Shown one piece after another: positions 8,570 to 18,537 of a DNA stretch of 64,000 nt. Both the position numbers and the translations under genes were made by a program. The stretch spans positions 1 to 64,000 of the forward strand of contig CANMIX010000009.1 in NCBI GenBank assembly GCA_947497985.1. Reading direction: 5' to 3'. The notes beneath the pieces are model-generated. The model was not told the DNA's origin. It worked only from the letters and a program-made list of their open reading frames with translations, and made no database searches. Every line of letters starts with the position of its first letter. The first letter of the stretch is position 1. The DNA is from an uncultured Paracoccaceae bacterium. Its GTDB lineage: Bacteria > Pseudomonadota > Alphaproteobacteria > Rhodobacterales > Rhodobacteraceae.

Positions 8570-9967
8570 ATGATTGATCTTTCGACCCTCATCGACGCCA
8601 ATGATCCCGCCCCGATATATGCGCAGCTGGCAAACGCTTTGCGCCAAGCGATTGCGGGGGGGAGCATCGCTGAGGGAACACGCCTGCCCTCGTCTCGCGC
8701 ATTGGCGCAGGATCTCGGAATTTCACGCAGCACCGTGGTTCTTACGTTTGATCAGTTGTCAGCCGAAGGTTATCTGGTGGCCCGACGCGGTGCCGGCATG
8801 TATGTGGCCGATATCGCGCCATTGGCTGATGTTTCCGTTGCGCGCCCATCGGACAGCTCACCCCGCCAACAACACCCCAAAACGCCAAGCTTTCTACGCC
8901 CAGGAGAACCCGACCCAAAGCTGTTCCCGACGCGCGCCTGGGCCCGAACTTTGGCCCGTGTCGCACGCAGCACCCCCGAAGCCCTATGTGCGCTGACAGA
9001 TCCCTTTGGCGATGAAATGCTCCGTCAGGAAATCGCCACCTACCTCCAACGGTGGCGGGGCGTCACCTGCAGTCCTGAGCAGATCCTAGTGACTTCTGGT
9101 GCCCACGAAGCGCTTGAACTGGCGATTGATCTGACCATTGACGGACAAGACATCGGGCTTGAAAGCCCGGGATTCACGCCGTTGCAGCGTTTTGTAGCGG
9201 GCCGCAGCTGGCCGGTCCGTTGGCTCGACACGTCGGCTGAGGGGCCTAAGATCCCAGATAGGCTGGCCAAGGTGACCGTTCTGACCCCGTCACATCAGTT
9301 TCCGCTTGGTGGCACCCTGCCCGTGGCACAACGGCGTGCCTTTTTAAGCGCCGCCAAAGATCAGGACGCTTGGATCATCGAAGACGATTTTGATAGCGAG
9401 TTTCGATATGCAGGCCAACCGGTCCCTGCCATGGCCGGGCTCGATCAGCTGGGGCGATGTCTTTATGTGGGAACCTTTTCAAAGACGTTTTCCCATGCCA
9501 TCCGGCTTGGCTATCTGGTTCTGCCCGCTGCGCTGGTCTCAAAAATGCGGGATAGGTTTATTCACCCCAGCGCAGGTGCTGGCATTACGGCCCAACGTCC
9601 GTTGGCGGTCTTTATGGCCGACGGGCAGTACGACCGACACATCCGCCGGGCGCGGCGTCGATACGGGGAACGATACGACGCCACGCTCACCGCGCTTCAG
9701 TCCTGGCCAGATGAATGGGGCCATTTCCACCCGCATAGGGCGGGTATGCAAATCGCTTATCACCTGCCGGATACAGTGGATGACAACGCGATCTGCGCCA
9801 ATGCCGCGACCGAAGGCTTTGCCGTACAGCCCCTGTCCGCCTATTCACCGAACCGGAGCTTGCGCGGACTGTTGATCGGTTTCTGCCGTACGGGCGTTAC
9901 CGAAATTCCCGATCTGATCGCCCAGTTAGGTCGACATGTAAATGTTGCGCAGAAAGCTGCGTTTTGA
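8570..9967 (+). CDS. MocR-type transcriptional regulator (GntR HTH plus aminotransferase domain)
   Basis: A 465-residue fusion of an N-terminal GntR winged helix and a C-terminal fold-type I aminotransferase domain. The helix region includes IYAQLANALRQAI, then TRLPSSRALAQDLGISRST at about residues 37-55. The PLP lysine is in VGTFSKTFSHAIRLGY at about residue 310. MocR proteins such as PdxR and GabR use the aminotransferase domain to sense PLP or an amino compound rather than for metabolism. The divergent FMN split-barrel gene suggests PdxR-like control of a B6- or flavin-linked enzyme, which is inference. The stop codon overlaps a TTGACC motif ahead of the leuA leader. Confidence 0.9.
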   Translation: MIDLSTLIDANDPAPIYAQLANALRQAIAGGSIAEGTRLPSSRALAQDLGISRSTVVLTFDQLSAEGYLVARRGAGMYVADIAPLADVSVARPSDSSPRQQHPKTPSFLRPGEPDPKLFPTRAWARTLARVARSTPEALCALTDPFGDEMLRQEIATYLQRWRGVTCSPEQILVTSGAHEALELAIDLTIDGQDIGLESPGFTPLQRFVAGRSWPVRWLDTSAEGPKIPDRLAKVTVLTPSHQFPLGGTLPVAQRRAFLSAAKDQDAWIIEDDFDSEFRYAGQPVPAMAGLDQLGRCLYVGTFSKTFSHAIRLGYLVLPAALVSKMRDRFIHPSAGAGITAQRPLAVFMADGQYDRHIRRARRRYGERYDATLTALQSWPDEWGHFHPHRAGMQIAYHLPDTVDDNAICANAATEGFAVQPLSAYSPNRSLRGLLIGFCRTGVTEIPDLIAQLGRHVNVAQKAAF

Positions 9968-9970
9968 CCC

Positions 9971-9998
9971 TTTTCATTTACTGTTCCAACTGTATAAA
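9971..9998 (+). promoter_or_regulatory. Candidate promoter of the leu leader/leuA transcript
   Basis: A -35-like TTTTCA (9971-9976) and a -10-like TATAAA (9993-9998) are separated by 16 bp. The start point would fall near 10005, at the ATG of the leader peptide, which would make the leader ORF leaderless. This agrees with the lack of a ribosome site before it. Confidence 0.45.
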
Positions 9999-10005
9999 TC
10001 GCCTC

Positions 10006-10092
10006 ATGACTATGCGTGCAGATATCCTCAACGCCGACACCGCTTTTTGCGGTGCGCTTCTGCGCGACCTACTGCTCCTAATCCGCCTCTGA
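10006..10092 (+). CDS. leuL: Leucine-rich leader peptide of leuA
   Basis: A 28-codon ORF, MTMRADILNADTAFCGALLR then DLLLLIRL and stop, ending 85 bp before leuA. Four consecutive leucine codons (cta ctg ctc cta) followed by Ile-Arg-Leu stand just before the stop, the pattern of a ribosome-sensing attenuator peptide. Two cta codons appear in the run, which I expect to be rare in this genome. No Shine-Dalgarno site precedes the ATG and a -10-like element ends only seven bases upstream, so translation may be leaderless. A second in-frame ATG is at 10012. The following RNA can form two crossing stems, described separately. The call rests on position and codon content. Confidence 0.75.
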   Translation: MTMRADILNADTAFCGALLRDLLLLIRL

Positions 10093-10137
10093 GCGTGCCA
10101 TTCGGCGCGCCCGCTCAGAGGGTTTGGAATGCGCGCC
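10086..10137 (+). promoter_or_regulatory. Alternative RNA stems between leader peptide and leuA
   Basis: Stem one pairs cctctgagcg (10086-10095, which includes the leader stop codon) with cgctcagagg (10112-10121), ten perfect pairs. Stem two pairs ggcgcgc (10104-10110) with gcgcgcc (10131-10137). The two cross, so they compete. Ribosome position on the leucine codons would decide whether stem one can form. No strong T run follows stem two, so termination may be weak, Rho-dependent, or replaced by translational control. Confidence 0.55.
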
Positions 10138-10177
10138 ACAAATTGGATTTAGGACAGAGACAAAGAAAGCTACCGAC

Positions 10178-11752
10178 ATGACTACTGCATCCGACACAGA
10201 TCGCGTTTTTATCTTTGACACCACCCTGCGGGATGGCGAGCAAAGCCCCGGCGCGACCATGACCCATGATGAGAAGCTGGAGATTGCAGAGCTTCTGGAT
10301 GATATGGGTGTTGATATTATCGAAGCGGGTTTCCCGATTGCCTCCGAAGGCGATTTCCGCGCGGTTTCCGAAATCGCGGAACGGTCGAAAAATGCGATGA
10401 TCTGCGGTCTGGCACGCGCCAATTTCAAAGACATCGACCGCTGTGCCGAAGCGGTGCGTAACGCCGCGCAGCCACGTATCCACACATTTATCGGCACTTC
10501 CGCCCTGCACCGGGCGATCCCCAACCTCACCATGGATGAGATGGCGGACAAGATCCACGACACCGTCAGCCACGCACGCAATCTGGTCGACAATGTTCAA
10601 TGGTCGCCAATGGATGCCACCCGGACCGAGTGGGATTATCTCTGCCGCGTGATCGAGATCGCGATCAAGGCGGGTGCCACCACCATCAACATCCCCGACA
10701 CGGTCGGATACACCGCCCCTGTCGAAAGCGCTGATTTGATCAAACGCTTGATCGATACAGTGCCCGGTGCTGATGACGTGGTTTTTGCCACCCATTGCCA
10801 CAACGACCTTGGCATGGCGACCGCAAATGCTCTGGCAGCCGTTGCCGGTGGCGCGCGTCAGATCGAATGCACCATCAACGGTCTGGGCGAACGTGCGGGC
10901 AATACCGCGCTGGAAGAAGTTGTGATGGCGCTGAAAGTGCGCAACGACATTATGCCCTTCACCACCGGCATCGACACGCAGAAGATCATGCATATCTCCC
11001 GTCGGGTTTCGACCGTGTCCGGTTTTGTAGTGCAGCCGAACAAGGCGATTGTGGGCAAGAACGCCTTTGCGCATGAATCCGGTATCCACCAAGATGGCAT
11101 GCTGAAGAACAAAGAAACCTTTGAGATCATGCGCCCCGAGGATGTGGGCCTTTCTGGCACTTCTCTGCCCCTTGGCAAACACTCTGGTCGCGCGGCACTG
11201 CGCGACAAGCTTTCCCAACTGGGGTTCGAGATTGGTGACAACCAGCTGAAAGATCTGTTTGTTCGCTTCAAAGAGCTGGCCGACCGCAAGAAAGAAGTGT
11301 TGGACGATGACATCGTCGCCCTGATGCGGGTCAGCGAAAACGCTGAAGAAGATCACCTGCAACTGGTGTCTATGAAAGTCGTGTGCGGCACCGGTGGTCC
11401 GGCCGAAGCAACCGTCGAAATGGAAGTCGATGGCACGGACATAACCGCCACCTCAGAAGGCGACGGTCCGGTGGACGCAACGTTCAAAGCGATCCGCAAA
11501 ATCTACCCGAACACAGCGCGGCTGCAGCTCTATCAAGTGCACGCCGTGACAGCCGGGACCGATGCGCAGGCCACGGTCACCGTACGTCTGGAAGAGGACG
11601 GAAATATCACAACCGGTGAAAGCGCAAATACCGACACTGTGGTATCTTCTGCCAAAGCCTACATTCATGCCCTGAACCGGCTGATTGTACGTCGGGGCAA
11701 AATGGGTGAAGGCGTGGACGAACGTGAGATCTCTTACAAAGACGTCACCTGA
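10178..11752 (+). CDS. leuA: 2-isopropylmalate synthase
   Basis: First committed enzyme of leucine synthesis, condensing acetyl-CoA with 2-ketoisovalerate; 524 residues. The DRE-TIM barrel signature FDTTLRDGEQSPGATM starts at about residue 11, metal-binding HCHNDLGMA lies near 205, and the long-form C-terminal LeuA allosteric domain (about 390-510) carries leucine feedback control. The ATG at 10178 gives the family N-terminus; a reading from 10124 would run into the attenuator stems. It is controlled by the leucine-rich leader just upstream, and a strong intrinsic terminator follows the stop. Expression is therefore probably tuned both by attenuation and by enzyme feedback. Confidence 0.96.
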   Translation: MTTASDTDRVFIFDTTLRDGEQSPGATMTHDEKLEIAELLDDMGVDIIEAGFPIASEGDFRAVSEIAERSKNAMICGLARANFKDIDRCAEAVRNAAQPRIHTFIGTSALHRAIPNLTMDEMADKIHDTVSHARNLVDNVQWSPMDATRTEWDYLCRVIEIAIKAGATTINIPDTVGYTAPVESADLIKRLIDTVPGADDVVFATHCHNDLGMATANALAAVAGGARQIECTINGLGERAGNTALEEVVMALKVRNDIMPFTTGIDTQKIMHISRRVSTVSGFVVQPNKAIVGKNAFAHESGIHQDGMLKNKETFEIMRPEDVGLSGTSLPLGKHSGRAALRDKLSQLGFEIGDNQLKDLFVRFKELADRKKEVLDDDIVALMRVSENAEEDHLQLVSMKVVCGTGGPAEATVEMEVDGTDITATSEGDGPVDATFKAIRKIYPNTARLQLYQVHAVTAGTDAQATVTVRLEEDGNITTGESANTDTVVSSAKAYIHALNRLIVRRGKMGEGVDEREISYKDVT

Positions 11753-11781
11753 TCCATGTCCATGGTTCTAAAACATTGCCG

Positions 11782-11809
11782 AGAGCGCCCCAAACGGGCG
11801 CTCTTTTCT
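11782..11809 (+). terminator. Intrinsic terminator of leuA
   Basis: Perfect nine-base arms agagcgccc (11782-11790) and gggcgctct (11796-11804) around a five-base loop, followed by a T-rich tttctt tail. Confidence 0.88.
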
Positions 11810-11835
11810 TTGGCGCCTCACGCAAAAAGCAGAGC

Positions 11836-12624
11836 TTACCCGAGTGACTTGAAACTTTCGGTCAAACGCTGCGCCTCATCGCTTACCCCATAGGGAGCAT
11901 TTACGATGAACATGCCTGAACCAACCATTCCGTGACTTTCGCGTGCCGCCGGAAAGGTTACTTCGTGTCGCAAAACACCGGGAAGTTTCTGGTGTTCCAG
12001 AGCGTTCAGCATAGGCGCGTGCCGCCCATCGCGCAAAATTGGATACCAAAGCGCGATAATGCCGACGTTCCATTTGCGGTGCAGTTTGGCGATGATCCCC
12101 GGCAGGCGCGCATATTCGGTTTTGACCTCGTAACTGGGGTCAATCAACAGCATCCCTCTGCGCGGTGTCGGCGGCGCAATTGACAGTGCGAGGTCATATC
12201 CATCTTGTTGACGAATACGGGCACCAGTCCCTTTAAGCGCCACGTCAAGCGCCGCGCGTTCTTGTGGATGCAGTTCCGCAAAATGCATGGTGTCCTGTAC
12301 ACGCAACAACGACGCTGCAATCCATGGCGACCCCGGATAGGCATGTGCGCCGTGTTTGGCACGCAAATAAGCAATTGCTTCCAACAAAGGATGATCCGCC
12401 GGCAAAATACCGTCGGTCAACACCCGTTCAACTCCTGCTTCGGCCTCACCTGTTTTGACCGCTTCTGGCGCATCAAGCTGGTAGAGACCGCGCCCAGCAT
12501 GGCTTTCCATATAGGTCAGCGGTTTCTCTTTACGGGTGAGATACGTCAGCATCCAAGCAAGGAGCGCATGTTTCTGCACATCCGCAAGATTGCCCGCGTG
12601 ATAAATATGTTGATAGGAAAGCAT
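11836..12624 (-). CDS. rlmJ: 23S rRNA (adenine(2030)-N6)-methyltransferase
   Basis: A 262-residue RlmJ-family methyltransferase that modifies A2030 of 23S rRNA with S-adenosylmethionine. The N-terminus MLSYQHIYHAGNLADVQKHA is characteristic. The catalytic D/NPPY-type motif appears as LIDPSYE at about residue 162. Length matches the family. It is convergent with leuA and separated from it by the leuA terminator. Upstream, 258 bp lead to mreB on the other strand, so it has its own promoter. No odd features are seen. Confidence 0.93.
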   Translation of the reverse strand: MLSYQHIYHAGNLADVQKHALLAWMLTYLTRKEKPLTYMESHAGRGLYQLDAPEAVKTGEAEAGVERVLTDGILPADHPLLEAIAYLRAKHGAHAYPGSPWIAASLLRVQDTMHFAELHPQERAALDVALKGTGARIRQQDGYDLALSIAPPTPRRGMLLIDPSYEVKTEYARLPGIIAKLHRKWNVGIIALWYPILRDGRHAPMLNALEHQKLPGVLRHEVTFPAARESHGMVGSGMFIVNAPYGVSDEAQRLTESFKSLG

Positions 12625-12750
12625 GCATCCCCTCTATCCTGTGCGGCGACTCGAGGAAATGGGAAACTGCCGGTATTTTATGCGAATCCAGCGCCGGACC
12701 AATGGTGTATTGCCTCCGCTATCCCCTTTGCCGCCAAGTCAAATCTCTGA

Positions 12751-13929
<1,179 letters not shown>

Positions 13930-13938
13930 GGCGTCGAC

Positions 13939-13959
13939 CTTCCCGGCCTGATCGGGAAG
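13939..13959 (+). terminator. Weak hairpin between mreB and mreC
   Basis: Seven-base arms cttcccg and cgggaag with a seven-base loop and no T run. It is more likely a partial attenuator or an RNA-stability element, lowering mreC and downstream expression relative to mreB, than a full terminator. Confidence 0.4.
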
Positions 13960-13981
13960 CGCCATCCCCGAAAGGAACAAC

Positions 13982-14914
13982 GTGTCCCGAGACCGGACTC
14001 AGCGTGAAGACTATGCAACCCCGCTGCGCCGCTTGCTCATCGGGATCCTGTGTTTGTGTCTTGCGGCTGTGTTTCTGGTCTGGCGCATAGACAATCCCCG
14101 CGTGGAACGGTTCCGTGCGCAGGTGGTAGATCGCTTTGTTCCCAATATGGATTGGGCTATGGCGCCCGTCACCGGCACCATCAAATTGCTACGTGATTTC
14201 CAAAGCTATCAACGGCTTGCCGAACAAAACCAAGAACTGCGGTCTGAGCTGCGCCAGATGCGCGCCTGGAAAGAGGCCGCACTGCAGCTAGAACAGGAAA
14301 ACGCCCGTCTGTTGGATCTGAACAATGTCCGCCTTGATCCACGCCTGACGTTTATCACCGGTGTTGTCATGGCAGACAGTGGCTCGCCGTTTCGCCAGTC
14401 GGTCTTGCTGAACGTGGGCGCACGGGATGGCATCCAAGACGGTTGGGCCGCGATGGACGGGATCGGTCTTGTGGGGCGGATCTCCGGCACTGGGCGGAAC
14501 ACCGCGCGGGTGATCCTACTCACCGATACTGCGATGGCGGTGCCTGCGACGATCCAGCCATCGGGTCAAACTGCCTTGGTGACCGGCGACAATACGGCGG
14601 CGCCCGTGCTTAACTTTTTGGAAAATTCTGACTTGGTGCGCCCCGGCGACCGGGTTATCAGCTCCGGCGACGGCAGCGTATTCCCGGCCGGACTGTTGAT
14701 CGGTCAAGTCGCACAAGATCCGTCGGGCCGTTTGCGCGTACGCCTGTCGGCAGACTACGAACGTTTGGAATTCCTGCGGGTCCTGCGCCATCATGGCACC
14801 GAAGTGATCTCAGATTCTGGTGGTTTGGTGATCCCGGCCCCGGACGCGACAACTCCACGGGCGCGGCCTGAAAACCTTGATGAATTGGCGCAGGGTGAGG
14901 ACGACAATGGCTAG
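13982..14914 (+). CDS. mreC: Rod shape-determining protein MreC
   Basis: A 310-residue single-pass inner-membrane protein linking MreB to the periplasmic synthases. A membrane segment lies at about residues 18-38, then a coiled-coil region with FQSYQRLAEQNQELRSELRQ, then the beta-sandwich domain (GVVMADSGSPFRQSVLLNVG, LVGRISGTGRNTARVILLTD). The start is GTG with a gaaaggaac ribosome site upstream. The final eight bases overlap mreD, suggesting translational coupling. The C-terminal tail after residue 285 is Pro/Asp rich and probably disordered. Confidence 0.94.
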   Translation: MSRDRTQREDYATPLRRLLIGILCLCLAAVFLVWRIDNPRVERFRAQVVDRFVPNMDWAMAPVTGTIKLLRDFQSYQRLAEQNQELRSELRQMRAWKEAALQLEQENARLLDLNNVRLDPRLTFITGVVMADSGSPFRQSVLLNVGARDGIQDGWAAMDGIGLVGRISGTGRNTARVILLTDTAMAVPATIQPSGQTALVTGDNTAAPVLNFLENSDLVRPGDRVISSGDGSVFPAGLLIGQVAQDPSGRLRVRLSADYERLEFLRVLRHHGTEVISDSGGLVIPAPDATTPRARPENLDELAQGEDDNG

Positions 14915-15443
14915 CGGTCAACGCGCGCGTGTCTGGCTAATGCGGGGGGCATTTACCCTGTTGGCGCTGATCATCATGTTCTTCCAACTGCTCCCGCTGG
15001 AAACTCAACCGCGAAAATGGGCGCCTCCCGATCTGATCATGGGGTTGGCATTTGTCTGGGCGCTCCGACGCCCGGACTACGTGCCAGCCGTTCTGCTTGC
15101 GGCAGTTTTGCTGCTCGCTGATCTGTTGTTCCAGCGCCCACCGGGATTGATGGCCCTCTTGATTATCTTGGCCTGTGAGATCCTCAAAGTGCGCATCCTG
15201 TCCAACCGCGAAACTACGTTCTTGGCAGAGTGGTTAGAGGTCGCGCTGGCCATTGCCGCTGTCACTACGCTCAATCGCGTTGTTTTGAACCTGACGGGCG
15301 TTGCACAAGCCTCTTTGACGCTGACAATGATCCAGATGATCATGACAATTGGAATTTACCCGATTCTCATTGCTTTCAGCCAAACTGTGTTGGGCGTGCG
15401 CAAGCTGACTCCGGTCGAAGCAGATGCCATAGGAAACCGCTAA
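14907..15443 (+). CDS. mreD: Rod shape-determining membrane protein MreD
   Basis: A 178-residue polytopic inner-membrane protein of the elongasome. About five hydrophobic segments are visible, beginning with AFTLLALIIMFFQLLPL. The start at 14907 overlaps the end of mreC by eight bases, and the stop codon shares a base with the mrdA start (taatg), so the three are translationally linked. The sequence is weakly conserved, as is usual for MreD, but position between mreC and mrdA makes the call secure. Confidence 0.92.
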   Translation: MASGQRARVWLMRGAFTLLALIIMFFQLLPLETQPRKWAPPDLIMGLAFVWALRRPDYVPAVLLAAVLLLADLLFQRPPGLMALLIILACEILKVRILSNRETTFLAEWLEVALAIAAVTTLNRVVLNLTGVAQASLTLTMIQMIMTIGIYPILIAFSQTVLGVRKLTPVEADAIGNR

Positions 15444-17392
15444 TGAAACGCAATCCAAAAGAACAAGATGGATCCGGTCGAGTGTTTGCCCGCCGTGCTC
15501 TTTTGTTAGGGGGCGCGCAACTAGCCTTTGCCGGCGGGCTGGCCATGCGAATGCGGTTTTTGCAGGTGGATCAGGCTGACCAATTTCGTCTGCTGGCTGA
15601 AGAAAACCGGATCAAGTTTCAACTCCTCGCCCCGGCCCGGGGCGAGATCTTTGATCGCAATGGCCTAATCCTGGCCCGTAACACTCCTTCGTACCGGATC
15701 AACATTGTGCCTGAGGACGCAGGCGATGTTGAGAAAGTCATTCGCGATTTATCGCTGCTGATCGATCTGGACCCAGACGATCTGGAACGCGCCCGGACCG
15801 AGATGCGACGCAATCGTAACGCGCCGTTCCGCCCCATAACGCTCGCGGATCAGATCCAGTGGGAGGACATCTCAAAAGTTGCGGTCAACGCCCCTGCCCT
15901 GCCGGGCATCTCGACAGAGATTGGCCTGTTGCGCAGCTACCCCATGATGGACAGTTTGGCGCATGTGGTGGGCTATGTCGGCCCAGTCTCAGACTATGAC
16001 TTGAGCCAGATCGAAGACCCCGAACCCATCTTGAAAGAACCGCGTTTTCAAATCGGCAAAGTTGGATTTGAAGCCAAAAGCGAAGGTGAACTGCGCGGCA
16101 AGGCAGGCACAAAACAAGTCGAAGTCAATGCCGCTGGCCGCGTCATGCGCGAATTGAACCGCCGGGAAGGCACTGCTGGTGCGGATATGCAGCTGACGAT
16201 CAATGCCGATCTTCAGACCTATGTCCAAGCACGCCTTGGTCGGGAGAGCGCCAGCGCAGTCGTGATCGATTGCGAAAACGGCGACTTGGCGGCGATATGT
16301 TCCTCACCCAGCTTTGATCCAAACCTGTTTGTGCGCGGCATTTCCGTCGCCGACTACCGGACTTTGACAGAAGATCCATACCGCCCCCTTGCCAACAAAT
16401 CAGTTCAAGGCCTCTATCCGCCGGGGTCCACGTTCAAAATGGTGGTCGCAATGGCCGCGCTTGAGGCGGGCCTCATAGGTACGGAAGATACCGTATGGTG
16501 TCCGGGCCATCTTGAAGTGGCTGGACGCAGGTTTCACTGCTGGAAACGCGCAGGTCACGGGCATGTGGATCTGAACGGATCATTAAAAGGGTCCTGTGAT
16601 ATCTACTACTACGATTTGGCGCTGAAGGTTGGGATCGACAAAATCTCGGAGATGGCCAAACGCTTTGGAATCGGCGTGCGCCACGACATTCCCATGTCCG
16701 CCGTGGCCGCCGGATTGGCGCCTAACAAAGACTGGAAACAGCGCGTTCATCAGCAAGACTGGCGGGTTGGTGACACAGTAAACGCCTCGATTGGCCAGGG
16801 TTACATGCTCGCCTCACCCATGCAATTGGCGGTTATGTCCGCACGGCTTGCAACGGGTCGAGCAGTTACGCCGCGTCTGATCAAGTCTCTCGATGGCGTC
16901 GAACAGCCTTCGGGTGCGGGAGAATCCCTCGGCTTTAACGAAAACAATCTGCGCGTGGTGCGTCGGGGCATGTACTCGGTCAGCAACGAACGGCGCGGCA
17001 CTGCCTATCGCAATCGGATTGTACCGGACGGCATTCGCATGGCCGGGAAAACAGGCACCAGCCAAGTCCGAAACATCACCGCCGCAGAACGCGCAGCGGG
17101 CGTTATCCGCAACGAGGACCTGCCTTGGGAACGGCGCGATCACGCGCTCTTTGTCTGCTTTGCGCCCTACGACAAGCCTAAATACGCGGTTTCCGTAGTT
17201 GTCGAACATGGTGGCGGCGGGTCAAAGGCAGCGGCTCCGATTGCCCGCGACGTTCTTTTGCAAGCACTGTATGATGGCACCCCACCGCTTGAAGCCTATC
17301 CAAAATCGGACCGCAGCCGCATCCAAGCGCAACAGGAACGTTTGACCCGCGAAATTCGCCAGTCACGCGCAGCCGGGAGCGACCAAGCATGA
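15443..17392 (+). CDS. mrdA: Penicillin-binding protein 2, elongasome transpeptidase
   Basis: A class B penicillin-binding protein of 649 residues that cross-links peptidoglycan during elongation. An N-terminal membrane anchor (ARRALLLGGAQLAFAGGLA) is followed by the pedestal domain (LLAPARGEIFDRNGLILA). The transpeptidase has active-site SxxK in PPGSTFKMV at about residue 330, SxD in GSCDIYYYD near 385, and KTGTS in MAGKTGTSQV near 537. The ATG at 15443 overlaps the mreD stop, and the stop overlaps rodA's ATG. It is the partner of RodA. Confidence 0.96.
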   Translation: MKRNPKEQDGSGRVFARRALLLGGAQLAFAGGLAMRMRFLQVDQADQFRLLAEENRIKFQLLAPARGEIFDRNGLILARNTPSYRINIVPEDAGDVEKVIRDLSLLIDLDPDDLERARTEMRRNRNAPFRPITLADQIQWEDISKVAVNAPALPGISTEIGLLRSYPMMDSLAHVVGYVGPVSDYDLSQIEDPEPILKEPRFQIGKVGFEAKSEGELRGKAGTKQVEVNAAGRVMRELNRREGTAGADMQLTINADLQTYVQARLGRESASAVVIDCENGDLAAICSSPSFDPNLFVRGISVADYRTLTEDPYRPLANKSVQGLYPPGSTFKMVVAMAALEAGLIGTEDTVWCPGHLEVAGRRFHCWKRAGHGHVDLNGSLKGSCDIYYYDLALKVGIDKISEMAKRFGIGVRHDIPMSAVAAGLAPNKDWKQRVHQQDWRVGDTVNASIGQGYMLASPMQLAVMSARLATGRAVTPRLIKSLDGVEQPSGAGESLGFNENNLRVVRRGMYSVSNERRGTAYRNRIVPDGIRMAGKTGTSQVRNITAAERAAGVIRNEDLPWERRDHALFVCFAPYDKPKYAVSVVVEHGGGGSKAAAPIARDVLLQALYDGTPPLEAYPKSDRSRIQAQQERLTREIRQSRAAGSDQA

Positions 17393-18528
17393 GCTACCTT
17401 GCCTATCACGCAAAGTCGACACCGACAGGTCTGCGCAAAATTCTGTTTTTGAATTGGCCACTTGCACTGTTGCTCACAACCGTCGCCAGCGTTGGCTTTC
17501 TGATGCTGTATTCCGTGGCGGGCGGTGACTTTTCTCCCTGGGTTGAGCCGCAATTCAAACGATTTCTGCTGGGCCTGGGCGTCATGTTGTTTGTCGCCTT
17601 GATCCCTATCTGGTTCTGGCGCAACGTGTCGGTTGTCGCATATCTCGGCTCGTTCGCATTACTGTTGGCGGTGGAGTTCTTTGGCACGGTTGGCATGGGC
17701 GCGCAGCGATGGATCGACGTTGGGTTCATGCGGTTGCAACCCTCTGAATTGATGAAGGTCACGCTGGTGATGCTTCTTGCCGCGTATTACGACTGGCTGC
17801 CACAAGAGCGCACATCCCGACCGTTTTGGATCCTGATCCCGGTTGCAATGATCTTGATCCCTACCGCTTTGGTCTTGAAGCAACCCGATCTGGGAACCTC
17901 GATCCTGTTGATGGCATCGGGCGGTGGCGTCATGTTCCTTGCCGGTGTGCATTGGGCGTATTTCGCCGCTGTCATCTCGGCCGGTGTTGGGCTCGTTGCC
18001 GCAGTCTTCCAAAGCCGCGGCACCGAGTGGCAACTGATCAAAGACTACCAATTTCGGCGGATTGATACCTTCCTTGACCCATCGCAGGACCCTTTGGGCG
18101 CAGGTTATCACATCACCCAATCCAAGATCGCCTTGGGCTCCGGTGGTTGGTCAGGACGTGGCTTCATGCAAGGCACCCAATCACGGTTGAACTTCCTGCC
18201 GGAAAAACACACGGACTTTATCTTCACCACTTTGGCAGAAGAGTTTGGGTTCATCGGCGGCTTCACCCTCCTCACGTTGTACATGTTGATCATCATCTTC
18301 TGTGTCGCAGCGGCCATCGCTACAAAAGATCGGTTTTCTTCCCTGGTGACCATGGGCATTGCGCTGACGTTCTTCCTCTTCTTTGCGGTGAACATGTCGA
18401 TGGTGATGGGGCTTGCTCCCGTCGTTGGTGTGCCTCTACCAATGGTCTCCTATGGTGGGTCCGCGATGCTGGTTCTAATGGCGGCCTTTGGCCTGGTTCA
18501 AAGCGCAAACATCCACCGTCCGCGCTGA
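17389..18528 (+). CDS. rodA: Peptidoglycan glycosyltransferase RodA
   Basis: A SEDS-family polymerase of 379 residues with about ten membrane segments that builds glycan strands with PBP2. The SEDS landmarks are present: LGAGYHITQSKIALGSGGW, then LPEKHTDFIFTTLAEEFGF, which contains the conserved functional Glu/Asp region, and VPLPMVSYGGSAML near the end. It overlaps the mrdA stop by four bases. It is the last gene of the operon before a VOC protein that begins nine bases later on the same strand and may be cotranscribed. Confidence 0.95.
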   Translation: MSYLAYHAKSTPTGLRKILFLNWPLALLLTTVASVGFLMLYSVAGGDFSPWVEPQFKRFLLGLGVMLFVALIPIWFWRNVSVVAYLGSFALLLAVEFFGTVGMGAQRWIDVGFMRLQPSELMKVTLVMLLAAYYDWLPQERTSRPFWILIPVAMILIPTALVLKQPDLGTSILLMASGGGVMFLAGVHWAYFAAVISAGVGLVAAVFQSRGTEWQLIKDYQFRRIDTFLDPSQDPLGAGYHITQSKIALGSGGWSGRGFMQGTQSRLNFLPEKHTDFIFTTLAEEFGFIGGFTLLTLYMLIIIFCVAAAIATKDRFSSLVTMGIALTFFLFFAVNMSMVMGLAPVVGVPLPMVSYGGSAMLVLMAAFGLVQSANIHRPR

Positions 18529-18537
18529 GGGATACTT

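Noticed and set aside
10115-11362. Open frame of 415 codons opposite leuA
   Set aside because: Antisense shadow. leuA has clear family motifs throughout.
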